This document shows positions 7,568 to 15,434 of a stretch of 37,455 nt of DNA, piece after piece. Source of the DNA: Gemmatimonadaceae bacterium. GTDB lineage: Bacteria > Gemmatimonadota > Gemmatimonadetes > Gemmatimonadales > Gemmatimonadaceae. Where the stretch lies: contig JAJAYP010000241.1 of NCBI GenBank assembly GCA_026786185.1, forward strand, positions 1-37,455, written 5' to 3'. The translations under genes and the position numbers were made by a program. Positions within the stretch are counted from its first letter, which is position 1. Each line of letters begins with the position of its first letter. The notes under the pieces were generated by a model. That model saw only the letters and a program-made list of their open reading frames with translations. It made no database searches and had not been told where the DNA came from.

Positions 7568-9273
7568 CGCTCGCTCGCCGACTCGTCCTCGGCTCGCTCA
7601 TCGTCGTCACGACCCTCGTCTTCGCCGTCGTCCTCATCGCGGGGGGACGGCTGCGTGACCGCCTGGTTGCCGAGAAGTTCGATGAGCTGGGTCGTGCGGC
7701 GCGCGTCGTCGCCCTCGGCTGGACGCGCGAGGTGAATGCCGACTCGCTCGCCGCCGCGGCGGGGACCGCGCTCGGCTACGGGGTGACGCTCATCGATACC
7801 AGCGGCACCGTCGTTGGCGATTCGGAGTTCGGCGCTGAGGCGCGCGGACGACTCGACATGCAGTCTGCGCGCGCGGAGGTCATCGCGGCGCGCGCGACCG
7901 GACTCGGGATGGCGCGTGGGCGGGGCAGCCCGTCCGGCGTCGAGGAGCTGTACGTCGCGGTGCGGCATCCCGTGGGCGTGGTGCGGATCTCGATCGCGAC
8001 CTCGCCGCTCGAGTCGGTGGTGCGCGGCGCCCAACGCGACGTCCTCATGAGCGGCCTCGTGGCGCTGATCGGTGTGCTGGTGCTCTCGACGATCTTCGCG
8101 CGCAGCATCTCGCAGCCGGTCGTGGAGCTTCGCGATGTCGCCCGTGCCATCGCCAGCGGTGACCTGAGCCGCCGCCCCGCGCTCTCCGCGCCAGGTGAGG
8201 TGGGCGACCTGGCGACGGCGGTCCATCGCATGACGGAACAGCTCGCGACCCGTCTCGAGGCGCTCGAGTCCGACGATCAGCTCATGACCGCGGTGCTCGA
8301 GTCCCTCGAGGAGGGCGTCCTGGCGATCGACGAGCGCGGCATGGTGGTGCGCATCAATCAGCGCGCGCGCATGCTGCTCAACGCGTCCGCGCCCCTGCCC
8401 TTTCCGCGCGAACTCCTGCCGCGCGACCCCGCCCTGCGAGCCGCGGTGGAGTACGCGATGTCGGGACGCACCACGCCACCCGAGGAGATCGCCTTGCACG
8501 ATCGAACGGTGGCCGTGGCGTCGCGACCGTTGTCACAGACGGGGGCCGTGGTGACGGTGCTCGACCTCACCGTGCTGCGGAAGCTGGAGACCATCCGCCG
8601 CGACTTCGTGGCCAACGTCAGTCACGAGCTGAAGACACCGCTCACCGCCGTGAGCGGGTTCGCCGAGACATTACTCGACGAGAACATCCCGAGCGACCAG
8701 CGTCGCCGGTTCGTGGAGACCATTCGGGACAACGCGTGGCGCATGCAGCGCATCGTGGACGACCTGCTCGATCTTTCGCGCATCGAGAGCGGCGGATGGC
8801 GACCCAACGTCGGCAACGTGGACGTGGCGGCAAGCGTGCGGGACGTGTTCGCGGCCGTGCGCGCGACCGCCGACGCGAAGGGGCTGAGCCTCGTCGCCGA
8901 CGTGCCACCCGGCGCCGCCATCGTGCAAGCCGATCCGACAGCGTTTCGCCAGGTGGTGAGCAACCTCGTGGAGAACGCCGTACGCTACACGCACGACGGC
9001 GCCGTGACCCTCCGGACGCGCCTCGGCGACACGGGAGTCTGGGTGGACGTGCGCGATACGGGTGTCGGCATCGCGCCCGAGCACGTACCGCGCATCTTCG
9101 AGCGGTTCTATCGCGTGGACTCGGGTCGCTCCCGCGAGCAGGGAGGAACGGGACTCGGCCTCGCGATCGTGCGCCATCTCGTCGACGCGCACGGCGGGCG
9201 TGTCGAGGCGGCCAGCGTGCTGGGACGTGGCACCACGATCAGCGTGCTCTTTCCGGCCACGCCGTCGGCCTGA
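7564..9273 (+). CDS. phoR: Sensor histidine kinase, PhoR-like
   Basis: 569 aa membrane kinase. TM1 about residues 7-28 (LVLGSLIVVTTLVFAVVLIA), an extracytoplasmic sensor stretch of about 130 residues, TM2 about 160-180 (SGLVALIGVLVLSTIF), then a HAMP domain (SISQPVVELRDVA...GDLSRR). A PAS-like domain follows (LESLEEGVLAIDERGMVV). HisKA has phosphoaccepting His354 in VSHELKTPL. HATPase_c shows NLVENAVRYTH, VRDTGVGIAPEH, FERFYRVD and GGTGLGLAIVRHLV. The GTG start overlaps the regulator stop (GTGA). The order TM-sensor-HAMP-PAS-HisKA fits PhoR kinases of the Pho system, where the kinase responds to Pst/PhoU state. The specific signal is inferred from neighbours. Confidence 0.9.
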   Translation: MTLARRLVLGSLIVVTTLVFAVVLIAGGRLRDRLVAEKFDELGRAARVVALGWTREVNADSLAAAAGTALGYGVTLIDTSGTVVGDSEFGAEARGRLDMQSARAEVIAARATGLGMARGRGSPSGVEELYVAVRHPVGVVRISIATSPLESVVRGAQRDVLMSGLVALIGVLVLSTIFARSISQPVVELRDVARAIASGDLSRRPALSAPGEVGDLATAVHRMTEQLATRLEALESDDQLMTAVLESLEEGVLAIDERGMVVRINQRARMLLNASAPLPFPRELLPRDPALRAAVEYAMSGRTTPPEEIALHDRTVAVASRPLSQTGAVVTVLDLTVLRKLETIRRDFVANVSHELKTPLTAVSGFAETLLDENIPSDQRRRFVETIRDNAWRMQRIVDDLLDLSRIESGGWRPNVGNVDVAASVRDVFAAVRATADAKGLSLVADVPPGAAIVQADPTAFRQVVSNLVENAVRYTHDGAVTLRTRLGDTGVWVDVRDTGVGIAPEHVPRIFERFYRVDSGRSREQGGTGLGLAIVRHLVDAHGGRVEAASVLGRGTTISVLFPATPSA

Positions 9274-9310
9274 GCGCGGTCTCCCCTGTACCTGCGGCGA
9301 CGAACCAGAC

Positions 9311-9622
9311 TCAGTCCACGTGGTAATATCGAGTCGTGCACCATCGCACGATCATCGTCAGCCGGTCGGCGAGCGAGTCGCCGACGACCGACGAACCAGT
9401 CGTGGCGGGAGAGGCTCGCATCGCGACGGCCTTCACCATGGTGATGGCGCGTTCCGGCGGGCTCTGCTGCATTCTCGCGAGATCGGCGAACTGCTCGACC
9501 AGCGCGCGCAACTCACTCCGGGTTCCTCCCGCTCGCAGCACGCGCTCGATGGACGCCTCGATCCGATCCTGCCGAGGGGTGAGCGGCTGACTGGCGTTCA
9601 GGTGGAGCTCCGGGTCGGGCAT
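9311..9622 (-). CDS. Small protein of unknown function (103 aa)
   Basis: Start taken at ATG 9622 (MPDPELHLNAS); the frame is open further upstream to 9679 but that part looks non-coding. The protein is mostly helical: IEASIERVLRAGG, ELRALVEQFADLARM, then SPPERAITMVKAVAM and DSLADRLTMIVRWCTTRYYHVD. The phrase PPERAITMVKA recalls small hypothetical proteins often seen beside regulators in Gemmatimonadota. No signal peptide or membrane segment. It lies between phoR and the porin gene, on the porin's strand, 38 bp from convergent phoR. Function unknown; it may or may not be part of the phosphate response. Confidence 0.55.
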   Translation of the reverse strand: MPDPELHLNASQPLTPRQDRIEASIERVLRAGGTRSELRALVEQFADLARMQQSPPERAITMVKAVAMRASPATTGSSVVGDSLADRLTMIVRWCTTRYYHVD

Positions 9623-9709
9623 GCATCCCTCGGTGGCGGCGGGAGCGTGAAGGATGGGTTCCACCCTGAGACGATGCAACCCGAACGAACCCCGCCAACA
9701 TCACGGTCC

Positions 9710-9734
9710 GGTAACGGTTGCGCGAACCGTTGCC
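9710..9734. repeat. Inverted repeat with 10-bp arms
   Basis: GGTAACGGTT at 9710-9719 and AACCGTTGCC at 9725-9734 form a 10-bp stem (one G-T pair) around GCGCG. It lies upstream of the 103-aa ORF and downstream of the porin gene on the minus strand. It may be an operator for the small gene or a second stem of the porin's terminator region. Confidence 0.5.
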
Positions 9735-9747
9735 ATGCAACGACGAC

Positions 9748-9771
9748 GGGCAGCCACGAATGCGGCTGCCC
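9748..9771 (-). terminator. Stem-loop after the porin gene
   Basis: GGGCAGCC (9748-9755) and GGCTGCCC (9764-9771) form a perfect 8-bp GC stem with an 8-nt loop, 8 bp past the porin stop on the minus strand. No T tract follows, so it may be a weak terminator or a 3'-end stabilising hairpin. Confidence 0.5.
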
Positions 9772-9779
9772 ATCTCTGG

Positions 9780-10985
9780 TTAGAAGTTCACCATGAAGTG
9801 CAGGAAGTAGCCTTTTGATTGTACCGGCGGCGCGGTCGAGAGTCCGTTGTCCGTGGCCAGCGACTCCTGATAGTCGAGCGCAAACTGCGCGCGCTGGTTC
9901 AGGTCGTAGAACGCGCCACCGATGCGAGTGTGGTAGGAGTTCGACGTCGACGGCGGGACGGCGATACCGGTGGTGCTCGTGGACGGCGACACCCTGTCGT
10001 AGCGCGCCACGATCCCGAACGGCGACTTGCCGGTGCCGTTGGTGAAGGCGAAGGGACGGACCTGGGTCAGCCCGGACAACACCCGGCCCGTCGTCGTGGT
10101 GCCGACGCGCGCGGAGGCAGCGGTGTTCGCGCCGGCGTCACCGCCGTCGCGGCGCATCGCGAACTCACCGCCGAGCACGAGGCGCGGATCCCTGATGCCG
10201 ACGAACACACCCGCTCGGCTGCGCTCGAGCGCCGCGCCCACCGGCCCGACCTGTCCCGCCCCACCGTTCACGAAAGTGCTCGCGGTGGCGCCCTTGTAGC
10301 CCCATCCGGTGAGCGTGAAGCTCTGCAGCAGCGGCATGTCCGTCCTGTTGGCGAGCGGTGTCAGCGACAGCCGGATCGCGTAGTCCTTGAACCGGTCGCG
10401 CTCACGCGAGGTGTAACCGGGTCCGTTCATGATCGTGGCGTACATGTCGCCCATCCTGTTCGGAAGCGCTGCGCCGGCGGCGAGGCCCACGTCGGCCGAG
10501 GAGAAGAAGCCAGCCCGCTCGACGGCGCTCTGGCTGAGGTAGCGCGGCCAGAACGATTCGACGTGCTCGATGATTACGTTCTGCAGGATGCCCAGCCGGG
10601 CAAACATGCTGGCGCCGTTCGAGAACTTCGGCGCGTCGTACTGCAGGTAGGCGTACTTTGCGCGGATGGTGTAGGCGTTCTGGGTATTGGTCTCGGACGT
10701 CTGATACACGTCGGTGGTGACGCGAATGCTCAGACGGTCGCCGGCGGGCGCGCGAAAGTTGAGGTACGCGCGGTCGATGATGAAGCCGTTGTTGTTCTGG
10801 TTCGTCAGCTGCGCCGGCGTGGTGCGCATCTGGTAGTTGTAGCTGCCAAAGATCAGGCCGGAGACGCTGAGCGGCGGCACGGCAGCGGCCGGTTGCGCGG
10901 GGGCAGTCTGCGCGGCGAGTGGAGCGGACGCGATCAGCGCGACGAACGTGGCGAGCGGGAACCGCAGGGTGGGCATGCGGGGCAT
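9780..10985 (-). CDS. Outer-membrane beta-barrel porin, probably phosphate-selective type
   Basis: 401 aa with a signal peptide (PLATFVALIASAPLAAQ) and a mature part of alternating aromatic/polar strands: LIFGSYNYQ, FIIDRAYLNFRAP, LSIRVTTDVYQ, AKYAYLQYD, VESFWPRYLSQ, ending FLHFMVNF with a C-terminal Phe, the outer-membrane barrel assembly signal. The opening (SGLIFGSYNY, then DRAYLNFR and RLSIRVTTDVY) resembles the OprO/OprP phosphate-selective porin family. The gene lies divergent from pstC and next to phoBR, so import of phosphate across the outer membrane is a reasonable inference. Substrate specificity cannot be read from sequence. ATG 10985 is used; ATG 10976 is also possible. Confidence 0.82.
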   Translation of the reverse strand: MPRMPTLRFPLATFVALIASAPLAAQTAPAQPAAAVPPLSVSGLIFGSYNYQMRTTPAQLTNQNNNGFIIDRAYLNFRAPAGDRLSIRVTTDVYQTSETNTQNAYTIRAKYAYLQYDAPKFSNGASMFARLGILQNVIIEHVESFWPRYLSQSAVERAGFFSSADVGLAAGAALPNRMGDMYATIMNGPGYTSRERDRFKDYAIRLSLTPLANRTDMPLLQSFTLTGWGYKGATASTFVNGGAGQVGPVGAALERSRAGVFVGIRDPRLVLGGEFAMRRDGGDAGANTAASARVGTTTTGRVLSGLTQVRPFAFTNGTGKSPFGIVARYDRVSPSTSTTGIAVPPSTSNSYHTRIGGAFYDLNQRAQFALDYQESLATDNGLSTAPPVQSKGYFLHFMVNF

Positions 10986-11074
10986 GGGGTTGTCGAGGCG
11001 TGGAAAAAACGACGCGCTCGCCGAGGTCCTGCGGCGGCGACGAAATGACTTCGCGGTCGTTTAACGAATGCCGC

Positions 11075-11127
11075 CTGACCGGTGAGCGGCACCGTCGTGA
11101 CCGGACCGTTACATGACCGGGGACAAT
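11075..11127. promoter_or_regulatory. Candidate Pho box and -10 in the porin-pstC divergent region
   Basis: On the minus strand ATGTAAC (11114-11108), GGTC and CGGTCAC (11103-11097) form a 7-4-7 repeat with the same GGTC spacer as the box near 6135. A further CGGTCAG lies at 11081-11075, in 22-bp (2 x 11) phase. On the plus strand these appear as three TGACCGG copies at 11076, 11098 and 11114. GACAAT at 11122-11127 is a possible -10 for pstC (4/6 to TATAAT) with no -35, as expected at PhoB-activated promoters. The half-sites deviate from CTGTCAT, so this is weaker than the other two candidates. Confidence 0.42.
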
Positions 11128-11158
11128 TCGCGACCCCCTTCGATGAGGTTTCGGTGCG

Positions 11159-12217
11159 ATGAAGCGCCCTTCCCCCGACGCGACCGCGATACCACGTACG
11201 TCAGTGGCCTCAGCCTCCTCGTCCGACTCCTCCCCCCCGACGGCGACCGGCGCTTCGATCCTCTCGTCCGCCGAGCCGGCCCGGCATCTCCCGTCGATCC
11301 AGGGCTCGGTGGTCGCCGACCGGATCTACCGCACGGCCATCCTGTTCTTCGCGCTGTGCGTGCCGGTACTGCTGCTGCTCATCTTCGTCGAGGTTGGCGT
11401 GGCGGGCTGGCCGGCGCTCCGGCAGTTCGGCTTCAGCTTCCTGACGTCCAGCACCTGGGATCCGGTCAAGGGAGAATTCGGGGCGGCGCCCGCCATCTTC
11501 GGCACCCTCCTCACGTCGATCATCGCGCTCGTGATCGCGACGCCGCTTGCCCTGGGCGGCGCGATCTTCCTTTCGGAGTTCTCCCCGCGCTGGTTGCGGC
11601 AGCCGGTGTCGTTCCTGATCGATCTGCTCGCCGCGGTTCCCAGCGTCGTGTTCGGCCTCTGGGGCGTCTTCGTTCTCGTGCCGCTGTTGCGCACCGGGCT
11701 CATGCCGTTCCTGCGGGATACGCTGCATCTGGGCGCAACGCCGTTCTTCAGCGGCCCGGCCTACGGACCGAGTGTGCTGGCGGCCGGATTGATCCTCGCC
11801 ATCATGGTGCTGCCGTACATCGCCGCGGTGTCACGCGAGGTGCTCATGGCCGTTCCGCGCTCGCAGCGCGAGGCGGCGCTCGCGCTGGGTGCGACCCGAT
11901 GGGAGGCGATCACCGGCGCTGTCCTGCCGTACGCGCGAACGGGCATCTTCGGCGGCATCATCCTCGGGCTGGGCCGAGCGCGCGGCGAGACGATGGCGGT
12001 GACGATGGTGATCGGCAATCGGCACGAGCTTGCGGCCTCGCTGTTCGCGCCGGGTTACACCATGGCGTCGCTGATCGCGAACGAATTTGCCGAGGCCACG
12101 ACCGACATCCATCTCTCGGCATTGATGGCCGTCGGATTTGTGCTGTTCCTCATCACGCTGATCGTGAACGGCATCGCGAGACTGCTGGTGCGACGCGTCG
12201 GCGAGGTGCGCGCATGA
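11159..12217 (+). CDS. pstC: Phosphate ABC transporter permease PstC
   Basis: 352 aa inner-membrane permease of the high-affinity phosphate importer. The first 50 or so residues form an unusual Ser/Pro/Thr-rich cytoplasmic extension. The core then follows with TM1 (AILFFALCVPVLLLLIFVEV), FGFSFLTSSTWDPV, GAAPAIFGTLLTS, the PLALGGAIFLSEF helix, LLAAVPSVVFGLWGVFVLVPLL, and the EAA loop REAALALGATRWEAI near residue 238, where the ATPase docks. The order of PstC motifs (the STWDP segment, AVPSVVFGLWG) is characteristic. ATGA overlap with pstA. First gene of the pstCABB-phoU chain; the 173-bp upstream region is shared with the divergent porin and holds Pho-box-like repeats. Confidence 0.96.
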   Translation: MKRPSPDATAIPRTSVASASSSDSSPPTATGASILSSAEPARHLPSIQGSVVADRIYRTAILFFALCVPVLLLLIFVEVGVAGWPALRQFGFSFLTSSTWDPVKGEFGAAPAIFGTLLTSIIALVIATPLALGGAIFLSEFSPRWLRQPVSFLIDLLAAVPSVVFGLWGVFVLVPLLRTGLMPFLRDTLHLGATPFFSGPAYGPSVLAAGLILAIMVLPYIAAVSREVLMAVPRSQREAALALGATRWEAITGAVLPYARTGIFGGIILGLGRARGETMAVTMVIGNRHELAASLFAPGYTMASLIANEFAEATTDIHLSALMAVGFVLFLITLIVNGIARLLVRRVGEVRA

Positions 12218-13110
12218 GCGCTGGCGCCGCCGGCCGCGATCGGGCGGAAATCCGGCCACGCGCGAGCGGACTCGCGCGCCGCAGAGGGGTGAGCGTGGTG
12301 ATGGTGACGCTCACCTGCATCGCGGCGGCGATCGCAGTCGTTCCCTTGCTCGTCATTCTCGGCTACCTGCTCAAGCAGGGTGCGGGCGCGCTCTCGCTCG
12401 ACTTCTTCACGAGCATGCCGAAGCCGGTGGGCGAGGAGGGTGGCGGCATGGCGAACGCAATCGTCGGCACGCTCATGCTGCTGGGTATCGCGTCGATGGT
12501 CGGACTGCCGGTCGGCATCGGCGCGGGCCTGTACCTGGCCGAGCGACGGGGGACGCGGCTCGCCAACCTCGTGCGCTTTCTCGCCGACGTGCTGAATGGA
12601 CTGCCCTCGATCGTGATGGGCATCTTCGCCTGGCAGTTCCTCGTGCGGCCCTTCGGGCACTTCTCGGCACTGGCGGGTGGGGCGGCCATCGGGGCGATGA
12701 TGATTCCGCTCGTCACGCGGACGACGGAGGAGATGGTCCGCACGGTGCCGCAATCGCTGCGCGAAGCGGCGCTCGCCCTCGGGTACCCGCGATGGCGCAC
12801 CTCGCTGCAGATCGTCCTGCGCACCGCGCTTGGCGGCATCGTCACGGGTGTGCTCGTGGCCGTGGCCCGCGTCGCGGGAGAGACGGCCCCACTGTTGTTC
12901 ACCGCGTTCGGCAATTCGTTCTGGTCCACCAACCTCGGGCAGCCCATCGCGGCGCTGCCGCTCCAGATCTTCACGTACGCGATCAGCCCGTACGACGACT
13001 GGCACGAGCTGGCATGGGCGGGCGCGCTGGTGTTGATTGCGCTCGTGCTGGTGATCAGTCTCGTCGCACGCGTCGTCACGCGCGCGCGACATGGCGGCGG
13101 GCATGACTGA
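12214..13110 (+). CDS. pstA: Phosphate ABC transporter permease PstA
   Basis: 298 aa, normal length. Partner permease of PstC. TM1 is VVMVTLTCIAAAIAVVPLLVILGYLL near residue 28. Family motifs follow: FFTSMPKPVGEEGGG, ANAIVGTLMLLGIAS, GIGAGLYLAE, the LNGLPSIVMGIFAW segment typical of PstA, MIPLVTRTTEEM, the EAA motif LREAALALGYPRW, and near the end VARVAGETAPLLFTAFG. ATG 12214 overlaps the pstC stop by 4 bp. Its end overlaps the first pstB gene by 8 bp (20 bp if the earlier ATG is used). The two permeases form the membrane channel for phosphate delivered by PstS, which is encoded 6 kb away on the other strand. Confidence 0.96.
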   Translation: MSAGAAGRDRAEIRPRASGLARRRGVSVVMVTLTCIAAAIAVVPLLVILGYLLKQGAGALSLDFFTSMPKPVGEEGGGMANAIVGTLMLLGIASMVGLPVGIGAGLYLAERRGTRLANLVRFLADVLNGLPSIVMGIFAWQFLVRPFGHFSALAGGAAIGAMMIPLVTRTTEEMVRTVPQSLREAALALGYPRWRTSLQIVLRTALGGIVTGVLVAVARVAGETAPLLFTAFGNSFWSTNLGQPIAALPLQIFTYAISPYDDWHELAWAGALVLIALVLVISLVARVVTRARHGGGHD

Positions 13111-13924
13111 GCTGGTTTCGCTCCGCGAGACCGAGCCCGTGACGGCCGGCGCGCGCGGCGCACCGTGCGCCATGCGTGCCGTCGGGCTCAACGCGTACTT
13201 CGGCGCGACGCAGGCGGTGAGGGATGTCGCGCTGGACGTACCGGCGAACGAGGTGACGGCCATCATCGGACCGTCCGGGTGTGGCAAGTCGACGCTGTTG
13301 CGCACCTTCAACCGGATGCACGAGACAGTGCCCACCGCGCGCATCACGGGCCAGGTGTTCTTCCACGGTCAGGATATCTACGGCGACGACGTGAACCCGA
13401 TCACGCTGCGCCGCTACGTGGGCATGGTGTTTCAGCGGCCGACGCCCTTCCCCACCATGTCGATCAGGGACAACGTCGCGGCGGGGCTCCGGGTGCAGTC
13501 AGGCGACAAGCTCGATCGCCGGCAGGTGGATGAGATCGTCGAGCGCGCGCTTCGCGAGGCCGCATTGTGGGACGAGGTGAAGGATCGGCTGAAGGCGAGC
13601 GCGACCGGCATTTCCGGTGGCCAGCAGCAGCGCCTCTGCATCGCGCGAGCGCTGGCCACGGCGCCGCATGTGCTGTTGCTCGATGAGCCGACCGCGTCGC
13701 TGGACCCCTTGAGCTCGCAGAAGGTAGAAGAGCTGGTGTACGAGCTGCGGAAGACGATGACGGTGGTCATCGTGACGCACAACATGCAGCAGGCCGCGCG
13801 CGTCTCCGACCGAACGGTGTTCATGTTGTCGGGCCAGCTGGTGGAGACCGCGCCGACACGCGTGATGTTCACCGCGCCGACCGATCCGCGGACCGAGGCT
13901 TATATCACGGGCAGGTTCGGATGA
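13103..13924 (+). CDS. pstB: Phosphate ABC transporter ATP-binding protein PstB, copy 1
   Basis: 273 aa. ABC ATPase energising PstCA. Walker [11 protein letters not shown]-loop [15 protein letters not shown], signature SGGQQQR, Walker [14 protein letters not shown]-loop [14 protein letters not shown], and the PstB-type ending [13 protein letters not shown] 13103 is preferred because GGCGGG precedes it; ATG 13091 would add MAAG. The Q-loop region differs from the usual PNPFP-MSIYDNV form ([13 protein letters not shown]), and the copy has an N-terminal leader of about 25 residues. Directly followed by a second pstB through an ATGA overlap. Both copies keep all catalytic motifs, so two working ATPases, possibly as a heterodimer or alternates, are likely. 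Confidence 0.94.
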   Translation: MTELVSLRETEPVTAGARGAPCAMRAVGLNAYFGATQAVRDVALDVPANEVTAIIGPSGCGKSTLLRTFNRMHETVPTARITGQVFFHGQDIYGDDVNPITLRRYVGMVFQRPTPFPTMSIRDNVAAGLRVQSGDKLDRRQVDEIVERALREAALWDEVKDRLKASATGISGGQQQRLCIARALATAPHVLLLDEPTASLDPLSSQKVEELVYELRKTMTVVIVTHNMQQAARVSDRTVFMLSGQLVETAPTRVMFTAPTDPRTEAYITGRFG

Positions 13925-14718
13925 CCGCGGCACCGGAGATGGGCCCCGTGCCAGACCGGCGCCGGCACGGCCGCATCGATGTGGAGCACTTCGAGTTCTG
14001 GTACGGGAAGAGCCAGTCGCTCTTCGACCTGAACCTCCAGATCACGCCGCGCGCGGTGACGGCGTTCATCGGGCCGTCCGGGTGTGGCAAGTCCACCTTT
14101 CTCCGGTCGATCAATCGCCTCAACGAGTTGATCCCGGGCGCACGGCGCGCCGGCATGATCCGGCTGGACGGCGAGAACATCTATCAACAGGGGATGGACG
14201 TCGTCACGCTCCGGCAGCGGGTGGGCATGGTGTTCCAGCGCTGGAACCCCTTTCCCAAGTCGATCTACGACAACGTGGCGTACGGTCCGCGGATCAATGC
14301 GAGTCCGTCGCGACAGGAGCTCGACGTGGTCGTCGAATCGGCGCTGCGACGGGCGGCGCTCTGGGACGAGGTGAAGGATCGCCTGCGTGAGAGTGCGCTC
14401 GCGCTGTCGGGAGGCCAGCAGCAGCGGCTGTGCATCGCCCGCGCACTCGCGAACGATCCCGAGGTGCTCCTGCTCGACGAACCGGCATCGGCGCTCGATC
14501 CGAGCGCGACGCAGAAGATCGAGGAACTGGTGTACGAGCTCAAGCGCGAGCTTACCATCGTCATCGTCACGCACAACTTACAGCAGGCGGCGCGTATCTC
14601 CGATCGTACCGCGTTCTTCTACCTCGGCCGTCTCGTCGAGATGGAGGACACGCAGCGGCTCTTCACGAGTCCGCGCGAGGAGCGCACGGAAGCCTACATC
14701 ACGGGGAGATTCGGATGA
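13921..14718 (+). CDS. pstB: Phosphate ABC transporter ATP-binding protein PstB, copy 2
   Basis: 265 aa. Walker [11 protein letters not shown]-loop [24 protein letters not shown] (closer to the usual PstB form), signature SGGQQQR, Walker [14 protein letters not shown]-loop [14 protein letters not shown], ending EAYITGRFG. The second of two adjacent pstB genes; ATG 13921 overlaps the stop of copy 1, and its own stop overlaps the phoU start (ATGA). The copies share overall design and the [16 protein letters not shown] region but differ at many positions, so the duplication is not recent. Two different ATPases with one permease pair is unusual but known from some bacteria. Confidence 0.95.
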   Translation: MTAAPEMGPVPDRRRHGRIDVEHFEFWYGKSQSLFDLNLQITPRAVTAFIGPSGCGKSTFLRSINRLNELIPGARRAGMIRLDGENIYQQGMDVVTLRQRVGMVFQRWNPFPKSIYDNVAYGPRINASPSRQELDVVVESALRRAALWDEVKDRLRESALALSGGQQQRLCIARALANDPEVLLLDEPASALDPSATQKIEELVYELKRELTIVIVTHNLQQAARISDRTAFFYLGRLVEMEDTQRLFTSPREERTEAYITGRFG

Positions 14719-15422
14719 GCCCAACAGACGCACCATTCCGCCACTTTCACGACCAGCTCACGGCGTTGAATCGCCGGCTGTTGACGATGTCGGAAAAGGC
14801 GGAGGCGCTGGTCGAGCTGTCGGTCGAGGCGCTGCTCGCCAAGGACGAAGGCAAGGCGGAGGCGGTGATCGCCGCCGATCGCGAGCTGGATACCATGGAG
14901 ATCGAGATCGAGGCCGACGCGCTCGAGCTGCTGGCGTTGCAGCAGCCGATGGCGCGGGATCTCCGGTTCATCGTCAGCGCGATCAAGGTCACGAGCGATC
15001 TGGAGCGCGTGGGCGATCATGCCGTGAACATCGCGCAGGCGGCCCTTCGCCTGATTTCCCAGCGCACGAACATCACGCCCGATCCCGAGATCGAGGACAT
15101 GGCGCGCCGAGCGCGATCCATGCTCGGCGACGCGATCGACGCCTTCCTGCGCGCCGATGGCACGCTGGGACGCGACGTCTGCGCGCGCGACGACCAGGTG
15201 GACTCGCTGCACGAGTCGGTTTTCCGGATCCTTCTCACGCACATGATGGCCGACCCGCGCACGATCAACCCTTCGCTCGAGTACCTGCTCGTGAGCCGAA
15301 ACCTGGAGCGAGTCGCCGACCTCGCGACCAACATCGGCGAGGACGCCGTGTTCCTGGCGGAAGGCAAGAACATCAAGCATGGTGGGGGCGATTCCGCACG
15401 CGCCGGGACCTTCACTTCCTGA
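14715..15422 (+). CDS. phoU: Phosphate transport regulator PhoU
   Basis: 235 aa, typical PhoU length. Two related three-helix PhoU repeats: the first centred on [30 protein letters not shown], split here by [20 protein letters not shown], and the second on the [12 protein letters not shown] region followed by [24 protein letters not shown]. The E/DxxxD metal-binding type motifs ([25 protein letters not shown]) are present. PhoU links Pst transport state to PhoR and limits Pho-regulon expression and phosphate uptake. ATG 14715 overlaps the pstB stop. Ends 12 bp before ppx. Confidence 0.96.
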   Translation: MSPTDAPFRHFHDQLTALNRRLLTMSEKAEALVELSVEALLAKDEGKAEAVIAADRELDTMEIEIEADALELLALQQPMARDLRFIVSAIKVTSDLERVGDHAVNIAQAALRLISQRTNITPDPEIEDMARRARSMLGDAIDAFLRADGTLGRDVCARDDQVDSLHESVFRILLTHMMADPRTINPSLEYLLVSRNLERVADLATNIGEDAVFLAEGKNIKHGGGDSARAGTFTS

Positions 15423-15434
15423 GGACGGGGTGAC

